DNA from: Sinorhizobium shofinae
GTDB taxonomy: Bacteria; Pseudomonadota; Alphaproteobacteria; Rhizobiales; Rhizobiaceae
Direction of reading: 5' to 3'
Assembly (NCBI GenBank): GCA_001704765.1
Contig: MBFK01000168.1
Location: 1-50,967, forward strand
Length of the DNA stretch: 50,967 nucleotides
Both the position numbers and the translations under genes were made by a program. The first letter of the stretch is position 1. Each line of letters starts with the position of its first letter. The notes below the pieces were generated by a model. It ran no database searches. It saw nothing but the letters and a program-made list of their open reading frames with translations, and had not been told where the DNA came from. This document shows, one piece after another, positions 8,401 to 17,140 of the stretch.

Positions 8401-8922
8401 ATGAATCAGGCAATTAGCCGGCGGGCGAGAACCGGTCAGCAGGCGTTACTGAGAGGCGGGATCAGCAATTTGGCTTCGTATATTGAGAACCTTCGCGAGA
8501 AGATCGGCTCTGAGCTTCTCCTTGTTCCGGCCGTCGCGGCCGTGATCCGCGATTCAGAAAACAGGATCCTCTTGCAGGAGAAACCTTCCGGCGAGGGATG
8601 GAGTCTCCCAGCCGGTGCAATCGAGCCTGGCGAGTCGCCTCAGGAGGCTCTGGCGCGCGAAGTCATCGAAGAAACGGGCTTGATTGCTAGCCCAACTGAA
8701 CTGCTCGGCGTCTTTGGGGGACGTGAATACCGGTACACCTATCAAAACGGAGATCAGGTCGAGCACATGGTCGCGTTGTACGATTGCGCAGTGACTGGGC
8801 GCGGCATCGAGTCCCGCGAACCCGAGACGAAGGCGCTCAGCTTCTTCAGCCGGACTGAAATGCCGCCTCTGGCACTTCCCTATCCTTTGGATTTTCTGTT
8901 CGGCCATCTCGCAACCGACTAG
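8401..8922 (+). CDS. Nudix hydrolase
   Basis: A 173-residue protein with a perfect Nudix box between G72 and L94 (G-x5-E-x7-REVIEETGL: G72, E78, R86, E87, E90, E91, G93). The box forms the Mg2+-binding helix that hydrolyses nucleoside diphosphates linked to another group. The region before it (VPAVAAVIRDSENRILLQE) is the usual first strand pair. The first 38 residues look extraneous, so a later start is possible. The next gene begins within a few dozen bases and may be co-transcribed. Substrate cannot be predicted. Confidence 0.88.
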   Translation: MNQAISRRARTGQQALLRGGISNLASYIENLREKIGSELLLVPAVAAVIRDSENRILLQEKPSGEGWSLPAGAIEPGESPQEALAREVIEETGLIASPTELLGVFGGREYRYTYQNGDQVEHMVALYDCAVTGRGIESREPETKALSFFSRTEMPPLALPYPLDFLFGHLATD

Positions 8923-8948
8923 TCTTGAAAACGAGCAGGAGCAATCCC

Positions 8949-9584
8949 GTGCCCAGATATGTGACACTCGAAGAAGCAGGCGGGATACTTGCGCAGTGCG
9001 ACCGGGTACTCGTCGTGGGTTGCTCTGGTGGCGGAAAAACAACACTGTCGAGGACCATCTCAGCCAGGTTTGGCGTGGAGTTTCAGTCGTTGGATCGGGA
9101 TGTCCGCTGGCTGCCCGGCTGGAAGGAGCGGGAAAGGCAGGAGCAACATGAGACAATTCGGAGGCTGGCCTTGCGCGATCGCTGGGTGATGGACGGCAGC
9201 GGCGCCTCAACCTTTCATCTCCGATTACCTCGCACCGATCTGGTGCTGTGGGTCCGCGTTCCGCGGCGAGTTGCGCTGTTGGGTGTAGCCAAGCGGGTGA
9301 TCCGTTATCTCGGAACTGTCCGACCAGACATGGCTGAGGGCTGCCCTGAGCCGATGCCGGACCGTGAGTTCCTGTCCTACATATGGAACTTCGAAAAGAG
9401 GTACGCACCACTCTTCATTCGGAATTTCGATCTCCATGGGCCGAACGTGCCGGTCGCCATCCTCAAGTCGCACATAGAGATGGCATGCCTCGTTGATCTT
9501 GCCGAACACGCTAGGCAAAGGTCAGCCGTGGCACCTCCTCCTGGGTCTCCCAAGGTCGACCCAATCGAACATTTGTCAGATTGA
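8949..9584 (+). CDS. P-loop nucleoside/topology-modulation kinase-like protein
   Basis: About 211 residues from a GTG at 8949, chosen because AGGAG (8937-8941) lies 7 bases upstream; an in-frame TTG at 8925 is possible but poorer. The Walker A motif GCSGGGKTT (24-32) is followed by LDRDVRWLPGW and RWVMDGSG, the pattern of the adenylate-kinase-like proteins annotated as DNA topology modulation protein (FlaR-related). The lid-type arginines follow at RVPRRVALLGVAKRVIR. The C-terminal 25 residues are probably non-conserved. Function beyond an NTP-binding phosphotransferase fold is not known. Confidence 0.75.
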   Translation: MPRYVTLEEAGGILAQCDRVLVVGCSGGGKTTLSRTISARFGVEFQSLDRDVRWLPGWKERERQEQHETIRRLALRDRWVMDGSGASTFHLRLPRTDLVLWVRVPRRVALLGVAKRVIRYLGTVRPDMAEGCPEPMPDREFLSYIWNFEKRYAPLFIRNFDLHGPNVPVAILKSHIEMACLVDLAEHARQRSAVAPPPGSPKVDPIEHLSD

Positions 9585-9669
9585 GCAGAGAGGAGGGAGG
9601 CCGGGACGAGACAATTGAGTCCCCACTAGAGCGGTGGTCTGCCTGGGGGTCACCCCAGACAAGACTTGC

Positions 9670-9798
9670 GCTGGAGCATGGCAGGAGATTGCGTACCTGC
9701 TCGAACTCTGTGGTTTTGAAGTAGTAGAGCAATTCTCGGACTTCACTGCATCACCGCCGAGCTAAGGCCGCGAATAGCTCTGGGTCGCGCGAGCGGTC
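9670..9798 (+). pseudogene. 3' relic of a class I SAM-dependent methyltransferase
   Basis: In the + frame starting at 9670 the translation reads WQEIAYLLELCGFEVVEQF followed by SDF and, after two in-frame stops, LWVAR. This matches the general C-terminus of small SAM methyltransferases (E-x2-LLE-x-CGF-x-V ... GRE-x-LWVAR). Everything upstream that would form the SAM-binding domain is missing. Two stops inside the conserved tail show it is dead. The call rests on pattern resemblance of about 40 residues. Confidence 0.45.
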
Positions 9799-9838
9799 TA
9801 CACAACTCTCCCTTTGGGATCGAGGCGGCCCTGCATGT

Positions 9839-9889
9839 TGAAATAAACGTTCTACTCTGTTATTAAGTGAAATGCGCATTCTATTTCAG
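9839..9889. promoter_or_regulatory. Putative operator with TGAAAT/ATTTCA repeats
   Basis: A perfect inverted repeat TGAAAT-N9-ATTTCA occupies 9868-9888. The same half-site context occurs as a direct repeat: GAAAT-N5-TTCTA at 9840-9854 and again at 9869-9883, 29 bases apart. No intact gene follows within 250 bases, so this is probably the orphaned control region of a lost gene, or the distal promoter of the LacI gene at 10142. Confidence 0.4.
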
Positions 9890-10141
9890 CCCGCCCCCCA
9901 GAGGAGTGGCGTTGCCCGTCGAGACTTGGCTTCAGGAGGAGACGATCACGCGCGAAGTAGACACGTATAAGCAACCCGACTGCGTGTGCCTCGCCACAAT
10001 GTGTGATTGTGGCCCAGGACGGGGCGGAAAGCTTTAATCTGATCTCCGTCCAAGGCGACGCTTCCGCAGTCCTTCACGCCCGCGGACATTGGCGCAAAAT
10101 CTCGCCCAACGCAGCGGCTGTTTTTCAGGACGTTCTTGCCT

Positions 10142-11173
10142 ATGAAACAGGAAAGCAAACGCCGGCGTGCGAAGCTCCTTGAGGTGGCGCGGCTCGCCGG
10201 TGTCGGCACGGCCACCGTCGACCGTGTTCTGAACGAGCGCGGAAATGTGAGCGTCAAGACGGCCCGCAAGGTTCTCGAGGCCGCGCGAGAGCTCAATATC
10301 AACCGTATCCTTCCGCCGCTCCATCAGAAAATGGTTCGAATTGAAGTGCTGCTCGCACGACCGGAGATCCCGCTCATCGCGCGCATGATCGACGAATTTC
10401 GCCGACTATCAGGCGATCTGGAGCGGTCGGCCATGGTGCAACTGACTGTGCTTTCGGACGAAAGACCAGAACTGATGGCTCAGGCTATTGAGGACACACA
10501 AGCAGATGCTGTTGTCGTCTACACACAGGAACACGACAGCATTCATAACGCGATCGCTTCGCTTGCCGAAAAGGCTGTGCCAACAGTCACGATTATCTCT
10601 GATCTCCCGCGGTCAGCGCGTTGCGCCTATGCGGGAATCGACCACTTTCAAGCCGGGCAGACGGCTGGCTATTTCATCGACAGCATGGCGCGCGAGCAGG
10701 GTGCGGTTCTCGTCCTCTGCAATCACCTCGGGTTCCAGGCGCATGCTGCTCGATTGCGAGGCCTTGAGCAATTCCTCGAGCAGTCTGCCCGGGGCCTCCA
10801 CATTGCCGAGATTTTGGAAGGCGGCGACGATCGCGTGCTCTCGGAAGCCGTATTGCGTTCTGCACTTGTCCGACACCCGGGCACAGTCGCGATCTATAAC
10901 GTCGGTGCGGGTAACAGAGGCGTTGCAGCTGCCGTTCAGGGTTTGAGCGCTCAGCAGCCACCCTTGTTTGTCGGTCATGAACTCACTCAGGTCACGCGAG
11001 ACCTGCTGTGCTCCGGTCTCATGGCGCTCGCCATCGACCAGGATCCAGAAAATTAGGCCCGCCTCGCACTTGAAGCAGCTCTTGAACGACTGGGCTTCAC
11101 CGAAAGGCCTTGGGTAGGACCGCAGCGATCCCGATTCTTGCCCTTCCGCATTTACAGTCCGGTAAACCTATGA
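10142..11173 (+). pseudogene. LacI-family regulator interrupted by an amber codon
   Basis: The frame encodes a LacI/RbsR-type protein: HTH (LLEVARLAGVGTATVDRVL, about 14-32) then a periplasmic-binding-protein-like ligand domain. The ORF stops with TAG at 11054-11056 after ALAIDQDPEN. Translation in the same frame continues ARLALEAALERLGF and PFRIYSPVNL to a TGA at 11171-11173, exactly the usual end of this subfamily, where Gln would normally follow DQDPE-N. CAG to TAG is one base change. The truncated 305-residue protein lacks the last helix and may still fold. I took ATG 10142 over TTG 10136. Could be a sequencing error; otherwise a recent nonsense mutation. Confidence 0.85.
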
Positions 11174-11283
11174 GTGCCGGCCCCCACTATCATTCCGAAC
11201 CGGCGCCAGATTGAAACGTCCATGCCGTTCAGCTGCAGAAAAGCAGCTAAGTGATTGAAAACAATCAATATTTATAGTGAAAC

Positions 11284-11310
11284 CGTTCCAAAAATTTGTA
11301 TACTGGAACG
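11284..11310. promoter_or_regulatory. Inverted repeat upstream of the exoX-like gene
   Basis: CGTTCCA (11284-11290) and TGGAACG (11304-11310) form a perfect 7-bp inverted repeat separated by 13 AT-rich bases, 52 bases upstream of the exoX-like start. The geometry fits a regulator operator or an AT-rich promoter core flanked by half-sites. Which protein binds is unknown; the neighbouring LacI gene is one candidate. Confidence 0.45.
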
Positions 11311-11362
11311 TGTATTCCGTTGAGCTGTCTGCAAGTCACTGACGGAACGGGAGGAGGTCTGA

Positions 11363-11640
11363 ATGCGAAAATTTCGAGTACTGCTCTGCAGGATGCTGCT
11401 TGTCCTGTGCGCCGTTTCGTTTGGCTGCTATCTGACGACAGGCTCCGTCTGGACCGCGCTTGCTGCATCTCTGACCTGTGCGGTGCTCCTCCAGATCGGG
11501 TATTTGGTGCCGTTCTCCTCCTCGTCTGGAATGCCACTGACCAGAAGCTTCCTCCCCGACGCGGCCCGTCATTGAGAGTGATCGAAGGGGGCGTTCTCAT
11601 CGATTGTCGCCGGGGCCGGCGCGAACGAACGTCCATTTGA
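11363..11640 (+). pseudogene. exoX: ExoX/SyrA-like exopolysaccharide regulator, frameshifted
   Basis: Starts after a strong GGGAGGAGG site. The first frame gives a small membrane protein (FRVLLCRMLLVLCAVSFGC, TTGSVWTALAASLTCAVLLQ, IGY) that matches the ExoX/SyrA family of rhizobial inner-membrane proteins that repress exopolysaccharide synthesis. At about 11502-11506 the frame slips: the expected continuation GAVLLLVWNATDQKLPPR is in the +1-shifted frame and runs to a TGA at 11638-11640. Restoring one T in the TATTTGG run joins both halves into a protein of about 92 residues. As read, the product ends at 11575 with 70 residues and an abnormal tail. Either a one-base deletion in the gene or an assembly error. 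Confidence 0.7.
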
Positions 11641-11859
11641 TCGCTATCCCGGCCCTAACTTCGCTCTTGAGCGGAGAAGACCCCTCAACCGCGCTCGGCG
11701 TCCGCTGAAGACCACAGCACAGGCATGCCGGAAAACCTCCGACCCTTGGAACCCGCCTCTCGCTTGTCACGAAGGTGCGGGGCGCCGACGAGAAACGAAA
11801 GGAGAATGCCGATTAACAAATGCAATCGACGTAGTGTTTAGCACCTGGAGGAGTATAAA

Positions 11860-13317
11860 ATGACGCATACGACAGCATCGTCTCATATACCTTTGCCGGC
11901 GGACGTAACGGGGCCGCACACGAGCCGTCTGGGCCTCGTTGCCGTGATAGCCACCTTCGGCGGTCTGCTTTTCGGTTATGACACCGGAGTTATCAACGGC
12001 GCGCTCGAACCCATGAAGGCCGATCTAGGCCTTAGCCCTGCCATCGAAGGCTTCGTCGTCAGCATCCTGATCTTCGGCGCGGCCATTGGCGCTCTGATCG
12101 GCGGTCGGCTTTCCGACAAATACGGTAGGCGCCACAATATCCTGATGCTTGCCGTAATCTTCATTGTCGGCACGCTAGGTTGCGTCTTTTCGCCGAACTG
12201 GCAGACACTTGCCGTGTTTCGCTTCGTGCTCGGATTGGCGGTCGGGGGCGCCTCAGCAACAGTCCCGATTTACCTGGCTGAGGTTTCACCCTATGAGCGG
12301 CGCGGCAGCCTGGTCACCCGCAACGAGGTGATGATCGTTTCCGGCCAATTTGCAGCGTTTGTCATCAACGCAGCCATCTTCAACATTTGGGGTGAGAGCG
12401 ACGCCGTCTGGCGCTATATGCTTGCCGTCGCAGTTCTGCCCGCGATCGCCCTGTTATTCGGCATGCTGCGGATGCCGGAGAGCCCCCGTTGGCTGTCGGC
12501 GCAGGAAAGAGACGAGGAGGCGCTTGCGGTCCTCAAACAAATCCGTTCGCCCGAACGGGCTGCAGCGGAGATGGCCGAAGTCCGTATGCTGGCTGAAGCG
12601 GAGAATGGCGCCCAGACCGGCGGCTGGACTGAGCTTACGACGCCATGGATCCGTCGCCTGATCCTGGTCGGGATCGGTCTCGGTATTTTTCAGCAGCTGA
12701 CCGGCATCAATTCAATCATGTACTACGGTACGCAGTTGCTGCAGGATGCAGGCTTTTCCGGCCAAGGTGCGATCCTCGCCAACACTTGCAACGGCCTGTT
12801 CAGCGTGCTCGGCGTTTGGGTTGGAATCTCGCTGATGAACAGGATTGATCGGCGAGTCATGTTGCTGGGTGGCTTCACTCTCACCACGACCTTTCATCTG
12901 CTCGTCGGCCTCTCCGCGATGCTCCTTCCCGACATGGCACTGAAACCCTATGTCATTCTCTCCATGGTGATTGGGTTTGTGTTCTCGATGCAGGGCACGA
13001 TCGGTCCGCTCGTCTGGTTGCTGCTCGCAGAGATTTTTCCGCTCAGAATCCGCAGCTTTGCGATGGGAGTGTGCGTCTTCATGCTCTGGATTGCCAACGC
13101 CGTCGTCGCCTTTGCATTTCCGCCAGTCGTCGAAGCTTTGGGAATTCCTCCGACATTCTTCATCTTTGCGGTGTTGGGCGTATTCGCGCTGATCTTCATA
13201 GCCACCATGGTGCCAGAAACCCGAGGCAAGACACTTGAAGAGTGTGAAGACGAGTTCCGGAGGAGATATGCCGACGACCGCGGCGGTCTGGTAGTCGCGT
13301 CCGGGCAGCCAAGCTAA
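11860..13317 (+). CDS. MFS sugar/cyclitol transporter (sugar porter family)
   Basis: 485 residues with 12 predicted membrane helices. Sugar-porter hallmarks are present: GRLSDKYGRR (82-91), PESPRWL (206-212), QQLTGIN, and PETRGKTLEE near the C-terminus. This subfamily includes myo-inositol and hexose symporters (IolT, XylE, GalP). RBS CTGGAGGAG precedes the ATG. It lies upstream of a LacI gene and an isomerase/dehydrogenase pair, so it could supply their sugar or cyclitol substrate, replacing the broken ABC importer at 16955. Specificity is inferred only. Confidence 0.93.
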   Translation: MTHTTASSHIPLPADVTGPHTSRLGLVAVIATFGGLLFGYDTGVINGALEPMKADLGLSPAIEGFVVSILIFGAAIGALIGGRLSDKYGRRHNILMLAVIFIVGTLGCVFSPNWQTLAVFRFVLGLAVGGASATVPIYLAEVSPYERRGSLVTRNEVMIVSGQFAAFVINAAIFNIWGESDAVWRYMLAVAVLPAIALLFGMLRMPESPRWLSAQERDEEALAVLKQIRSPERAAAEMAEVRMLAEAENGAQTGGWTELTTPWIRRLILVGIGLGIFQQLTGINSIMYYGTQLLQDAGFSGQGAILANTCNGLFSVLGVWVGISLMNRIDRRVMLLGGFTLTTTFHLLVGLSAMLLPDMALKPYVILSMVIGFVFSMQGTIGPLVWLLLAEIFPLRIRSFAMGVCVFMLWIANAVVAFAFPPVVEALGIPPTFFIFAVLGVFALIFIATMVPETRGKTLEECEDEFRRRYADDRGGLVVASGQPS

Positions 13318-13365
13318 GACCGTATAAGCATGTGAACCCTAGAGTCACCGGCCTCTATTGGCGAG

Positions 13366-13394
13366 AGAAACCGCGGCATGGGGCCGCGGTTTCT
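13366..13394 (+). terminator. Hairpin after the MFS sugar porter gene
   Basis: A perfect 12-bp stem (13366-13377 with 13383-13394, core CCGCGG) and a 5-base loop, 48 bases past the stop. The 3' arm ends in GGTTTCT with few T residues after it. Confidence 0.65.
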
Positions 13395-13578
13395 GCCCGC
13401 AGTCCAGATGCATTTGGGCTAAATATCGCAGACGTCCCACCCCAGAAGAGGGCGCCCGGTGGAAACATGAGCGACCTGACCACAGAAATTCGCTCAAGTG
13501 CGTGACGACTTCCTCCCGGATGACTTTGCAAATGATTGCTTGTTGACACCAAGTCGATGAGCGTCTTCAAAAGGTTAC

Positions 13579-14574
13579 ATGAACGAAATCCGAACTCATT
13601 CTGGCGTGACGCTTGAGGATGTCGCGAAGGCCGCCGGTGTCTCGCGGTCTCAGGCATCTCGTGCACTCAGGAACGATCCTGGCGTACGAGAGGATACAAA
13701 GGCGCACATCCTCGCGGCCGCCTTGAAGCTCAACTATACTCCAAATCTGGCAGCCCAGACCTTGGCCAGCCGGCAGAGCCGGACCATCGGCATCGTTGTC
13801 GGCGACATTCTCAATCCGTTTGAAGCTCTTTTGGCACGAGAATGCGACCAGGCGCTTCGGCAGACGGGATATTTCGCCATGCTGGCTGTCGACGGCAATG
13901 TCAGCTCGGTGCGGGCTTTCGTTGATCAGCGGATCGCCGGTCTGGTGCTCATTGGAACGCCTGAGGAAACCGACGACATCGTCAGTGCCTCGAGGCTCTT
14001 GCCGACCGTTTACGTCGGCCGAGACCTGAAGGCGGAGGGTGTCGAAAGCGTCAGCTCCGATGATACCCTGGGTGCGCGCCTTGCGATCGAGTTCCTATTA
14101 AAGCTGGGACACAGAGAAATCGCGCACGTAAGCGGCGGGCATGGCGCCGGGGCAAGACGGCGTGAGGCAGCTTATCGGGAGACGATGCGGGAGCGCGATC
14201 TCCAGCCCATCGTCGCGGTCGGTCGTTATAACGTCGATGCGGGCAGTGCAGCGGCGGATACATTGATGGCGCGCAAAGAAAGGCCGACCGCTATTTTCGC
14301 GGCGAACGACCTTATCGCCCTCGGCGTGATCAGCCGACTTGCGTGGCTCGGCTACCGCGTGCCGGACGATGTCGCCGTCATAGGCTTTGACGATATTCCC
14401 CTTGCCGCCTCGGAGCCAATTTCATTGACCACGATCAGGCAGAAGGTGCCGGATATGGTCAGTGCGGCGATTGACATGGTGATGAAGCGGCTGGAAGATC
14501 CAGCCGCTCCAATCAGGAACATGGTTGTTGCCCCGGAGCTGATAGTTCGGCGGTCGTCGGGGGCCGAGCTTTAG
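13579..14574 (+). CDS. LacI-family transcriptional regulator
   Basis: 331 residues. N-terminal HTH and hinge (VTLEDVAKAAGVSRSQASRA, residues 10-29, then NYTPNLAAQTLASRQSRTIG) and a full periplasmic-binding-like sensor domain ending in VVAPELIVRRSS. The gene is convergent with the isomerase at 14571 and overlaps its 3' end by four bases. The clear palindromic operators at 16750 and 16860 flank the promoters of the isomerase/dehydrogenase pair and the binding-protein stump, and this is the nearest intact LacI protein, so it is the likely repressor. The inducer is probably a sugar or cyclitol. Confidence 0.92.
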   Translation: MNEIRTHSGVTLEDVAKAAGVSRSQASRALRNDPGVREDTKAHILAAALKLNYTPNLAAQTLASRQSRTIGIVVGDILNPFEALLARECDQALRQTGYFAMLAVDGNVSSVRAFVDQRIAGLVLIGTPEETDDIVSASRLLPTVYVGRDLKAEGVESVSSDDTLGARLAIEFLLKLGHREIAHVSGGHGAGARRREAAYRETMRERDLQPIVAVGRYNVDAGSAAADTLMARKERPTAIFAANDLIALGVISRLAWLGYRVPDDVAVIGFDDIPLAASEPISLTTIRQKVPDMVSAAIDMVMKRLEDPAAPIRNMVVAPELIVRRSSGAEL

Positions 14575-15503
14575 GCGTGGATTAAGCAGAACCGAAGCGT
14601 CGCAGCTGATGTCGCAATCGCATCACGCGTTGCCATCGAATAATCCTCATTTTCAATGCTGATCACGTCGTCATAGCCGACGGCCTTCAACGCGCGCACA
14701 ATATCAAGCCACCCGTGAACAGGCGTGCCGTGGCCCAGAGATACGAAGTTCCAGGACCGGCCCGAGACTGGAGTGACGTGCTTCGGATCGAGCAGTCCGT
14801 CAACGCGAGCCTGCAGCTCGATGCGCGTATCCTTGCCATGCACATGGTAAATGCAATCGCCAAGGGCGCTGATCGCCGATATTGGGTCCCCGCCCATCCA
14901 GATGAGATGGCTCGGATCGAAGTTGACGCCAACCGTCTTTCCAACCGCCTCGCGCAACCGGAAGAAGCTCTCGACGTTATAGACAACTTGTCTCCCGTGT
15001 TGTTCCACACATAGCCGAACGCCTTTGCGGTCGGCTGCCTTCGCATAATCTTTCCAGAAGGGAATGACGCGTTCCGACCATTGCCATTCAAGCATATGCA
15101 TCGCCTCAAGCGGCCAGGACGAGGTAATCCAGTTGGGGTTCTGATCTCCTGGGCCGCCGGCGGGCAAGCCCGACATCATCACTATACGATTAACCCCAAG
15201 AAGACTTGCAAGCTCGACAGTGTCATAGGCTAGCTTGGTATCATTGGGGCCGATGTCGCCAGGATGGAGGTGGTTACCCGAGCAGTTCAACGCTGAAATT
15301 TCCAGGTTGCGCTCTCGAAGCATGCCCATCAGGCGGTCGCGTGATTTCGAGCTTGCGAGCATTTCGGCGATATCGACATGCGGCGCGCTTGACCATCCGC
15401 CGAGGCCAAATTCGACGCAGGAGAGGCCGAGCTCTGCAACGTTGTCCAGACACTCCTCGAGCGAAAGCGCGCCAAACCCGTCCGTGTTCAATCCGATCTT
15501 CAT
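14571..15503 (-). CDS. Sugar phosphate isomerase/epimerase (xylose-isomerase-like TIM barrel)
   Basis: 310 residues of the AP-endonuclease-2/xylose-isomerase-like TIM-barrel family. Metal-site residues are suggested by SALNCSGNHLHPG, CVEQHGRQVVYN, NFDPSHLIWMGGDP, YHVHGKDTR and the final ENEDY. It is closely similar to the protein at 26487 (shared motifs: MSGLP, DPSHL-WMG-DP, HGKDTRIE), so the two are paralogues acting on related substrates. It lies 14 bases downstream of the Gfo/Idh/MocA dehydrogenase gene and is surely co-transcribed. Likely role: isomerisation of a keto-sugar or ketocyclitol produced by that dehydrogenase. Exact reaction unknown. Confidence 0.9.
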   Translation of the reverse strand: MKIGLNTDGFGALSLEECLDNVAELGLSCVEFGLGGWSSAPHVDIAEMLASSKSRDRLMGMLRERNLEISALNCSGNHLHPGDIGPNDTKLAYDTVELASLLGVNRIVMMSGLPAGGPGDQNPNWITSSWPLEAMHMLEWQWSERVIPFWKDYAKAADRKGVRLCVEQHGRQVVYNVESFFRLREAVGKTVGVNFDPSHLIWMGGDPISAISALGDCIYHVHGKDTRIELQARVDGLLDPKHVTPVSGRSWNFVSLGHGTPVHGWLDIVRALKAVGYDDVISIENEDYSMATRDAIATSAATLRFCLIHA

Positions 15504-15517
15504 GAATGTTGCTCCTC

Positions 15518-16714
15518 CTAGGCGACGCGCGAGACCGCATGCATGCTCGCGCGTTCTATCTTGACGGGCTGATTGCGGTCGGCCGCTGCCTGGATCGCAT
15601 CGAGGATCTCCGCCGCGCGCAAGCCATCAAGGATAGAGCCGTTGGTCATTGGCTCGCCATTCGCGACAGCTTCGAGAAAATCATGGATCATGAAGCTGAA
15701 GACTTCGGCATAGCCGATTGCGACACCGTCATGTGGAACCGGCAAAAGATCCGCAAAGGGCAGGGAAGGGCTATTGGCAATAATGGCAAAGGGAGACTGC
15801 CCCGATCCATCAAACCGGGCAAGCTCGTAATGAGCCGGCATTTGCGAGTTGTAGCGAACGGTGCCTTTCGTCCCCGTGACCGAGAACGACAGCGTGTTTC
15901 CCATTCCCACCGCGACGCGGCTGGCCAGAAAGAGCCCCTGGCATCCACTGTCGAAGTGCAATAGCGCCGACATGACATCATCATTGTCGACGGGCAGCCG
16001 CTTGTCGCTCAATTCAACCCTGCTGTGACCAATGCTGGTACCGGCAGGCAGGAAACGCTCCTTGATCGAAATCGACGCGATTGCGCCTGCAATTTCATTG
16101 ACCTCACCGCAGAGAAAACGAGCGATGTCCACGGCATGGGTGCCGATATCGAGGAGTGCGCCAGGCCCTGCGCGTTCGCGCTCGTATCGCCAGCTGTGGG
16201 GCAAATTTGGATCGGCGGCGTATTCACTCTGGTATTGAACAAGGGCATTGACCGGATCGCCGATTTCGCCGGCCTGGATGAGCTTCTGGATGGCCGCGAC
16301 GGCGGGGATGCGTCGATAATTGAAAACTGTTGCCGAGACCGAATTGGATTCCGCTGAATCCTGATAGACAATCAAGGCATCTTTAGCAGTCAGCGCCAGC
16401 GGTTTTTCGCATATGACATGTTTTCCGGCCGCCAATGCGGTGCGGGTCACGTCGACGTGCAGGAAGTTGGGCAAGCAGACGCTGACGATGCCGATTTCCG
16501 GATCCGCTAGAACAGTTTTCCAGTCGCCTGCGGTCTCCTCGAACCCCCAGGTTTGAGACAGCGCCGCCGCGAGGGCTTCGTTGCTGTCGCAAACCGTTTT
16601 CAGTCGAATTCCTGGAATGCGATTTGAGAACCGACCAAGATTCGCACGATACCCGAAAGCGTGGGCGGCGCCGATCATGCCAGCACCAATGATGGCGACA
16701 GCGTTTCCAGACAT
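15518..16714 (-). CDS. Gfo/Idh/MocA-family oxidoreductase
   Basis: 398 residues. The N-terminal NAD(P)-binding fold has GAGMIG (10-15) and the family motif EKP at 103-105 (HVICEKPLAL), where the Lys is catalytic. The C-terminal half (GALLDIGTHAVDIARFL and the rest) provides substrate binding. This family oxidises or reduces sugars and cyclitols such as myo-inositol or glucosides. It is the first gene of a two-gene minus-strand operon with the isomerase at 14571. A perfect LacI palindrome lies 36 bases upstream of its ATG, so it is probably repressed by the LacI protein at 13579. Confidence 0.92.
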   Translation of the reverse strand: MSGNAVAIIGAGMIGAAHAFGYRANLGRFSNRIPGIRLKTVCDSNEALAAALSQTWGFEETAGDWKTVLADPEIGIVSVCLPNFLHVDVTRTALAAGKHVICEKPLALTAKDALIVYQDSAESNSVSATVFNYRRIPAVAAIQKLIQAGEIGDPVNALVQYQSEYAADPNLPHSWRYERERAGPGALLDIGTHAVDIARFLCGEVNEIAGAIASISIKERFLPAGTSIGHSRVELSDKRLPVDNDDVMSALLHFDSGCQGLFLASRVAVGMGNTLSFSVTGTKGTVRYNSQMPAHYELARFDGSGQSPFAIIANSPSLPFADLLPVPHDGVAIGYAEVFSFMIHDFLEAVANGEPMTNGSILDGLRAAEILDAIQAAADRNQPVKIERASMHAVSRVA

Positions 16715-16749
16715 TTGAGTGACTCCCGTATTCGAATTCTCACCGGTAC

Positions 16750-16761
16750 GAGAGCGCTCTC
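16750..16761. promoter_or_regulatory. LacI-type operator O1
   Basis: GAGAGCGCTCTC is a perfect 12-bp palindrome with the central CG typical of LacI-family operators. It sits 36 bases before the dehydrogenase start, where a repressor would block its promoter. Confidence 0.8.
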
Positions 16762-16859
16762 ATTTAGTCAAGAGATCTGCGAGTGCAAGTTAAAGCCTTA
16801 CAACCAAATGCGCCAAAGAAATGAACAAATCCGGGCAATCAGATTAAAGTTTACAGCAT

Positions 16860-16871
16860 GGGAGCGCTCTC
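16860..16871. promoter_or_regulatory. LacI-type operator O2
   Basis: GGGAGCGCTCTC repeats the O1 palindrome with one changed base. It lies 110 bases from O1 (centre to centre) and 83 bases before the binding-protein stump at 16955. Two sites in a divergent promoter region suit repression with DNA looping. Confidence 0.78.
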
Positions 16872-16954
16872 ATAATTCTCTCAATGTCGCTAATCGACAC
16901 GGAGGTTGAGGAGCATTCGCAATCTGCGCTTTGATCCCAGGGAGGACCTATTTC

Positions 16955-17140
16955 ATGAAAACGCTTCTTGCAGCGTTGCTGCTTTCGACTGCTGCCATTG
17001 CGCCGGTGCACGCCGCCAATATCGGCGTCGCCATGTCGAACTTCGATGGTAACTGGCTCACGGTGCTTCGGCTTGCGATGCAGAAGTCGGTTGAAGGTAA
17101 AGCTGACGTCTTGGAGCCGCCGGAAACGCGGCCTTCATAG
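16955..17140 (+). pseudogene. 5' stump of a sugar ABC transporter binding protein
   Basis: A good RBS (GGGAGGA) precedes an ATG that starts a signal peptide (MKTLLAALLLSTAAIAPVHA, 1-20) and the first strand of a CUT2-type sugar-binding protein (ANIGVAMSNFDGNWLTVL). After about 53 residues homology ends (KADVLEPPETRPS) and a stop follows. The remaining 250 or so residues, and any permease and ATPase genes, are absent; the next 200 bases have no recognisable content. With both LacI operators still present, this is the remains of an importer operon once divergent from the dehydrogenase/isomerase genes. Confidence 0.75.

Larger units (their letters stand above)
9585..10141. other. 557-base gap without an intact gene
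   Basis: The first part holds the 3' relic of a methyltransferase (9670-9798). The middle holds an inverted/direct repeat cluster at 9839-9888. From 9890 to the LacI gene start I find no recognisable coding sequence; a forward frame at about 9930-10040 is open but has no family resemblance. Confidence 0.5.
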
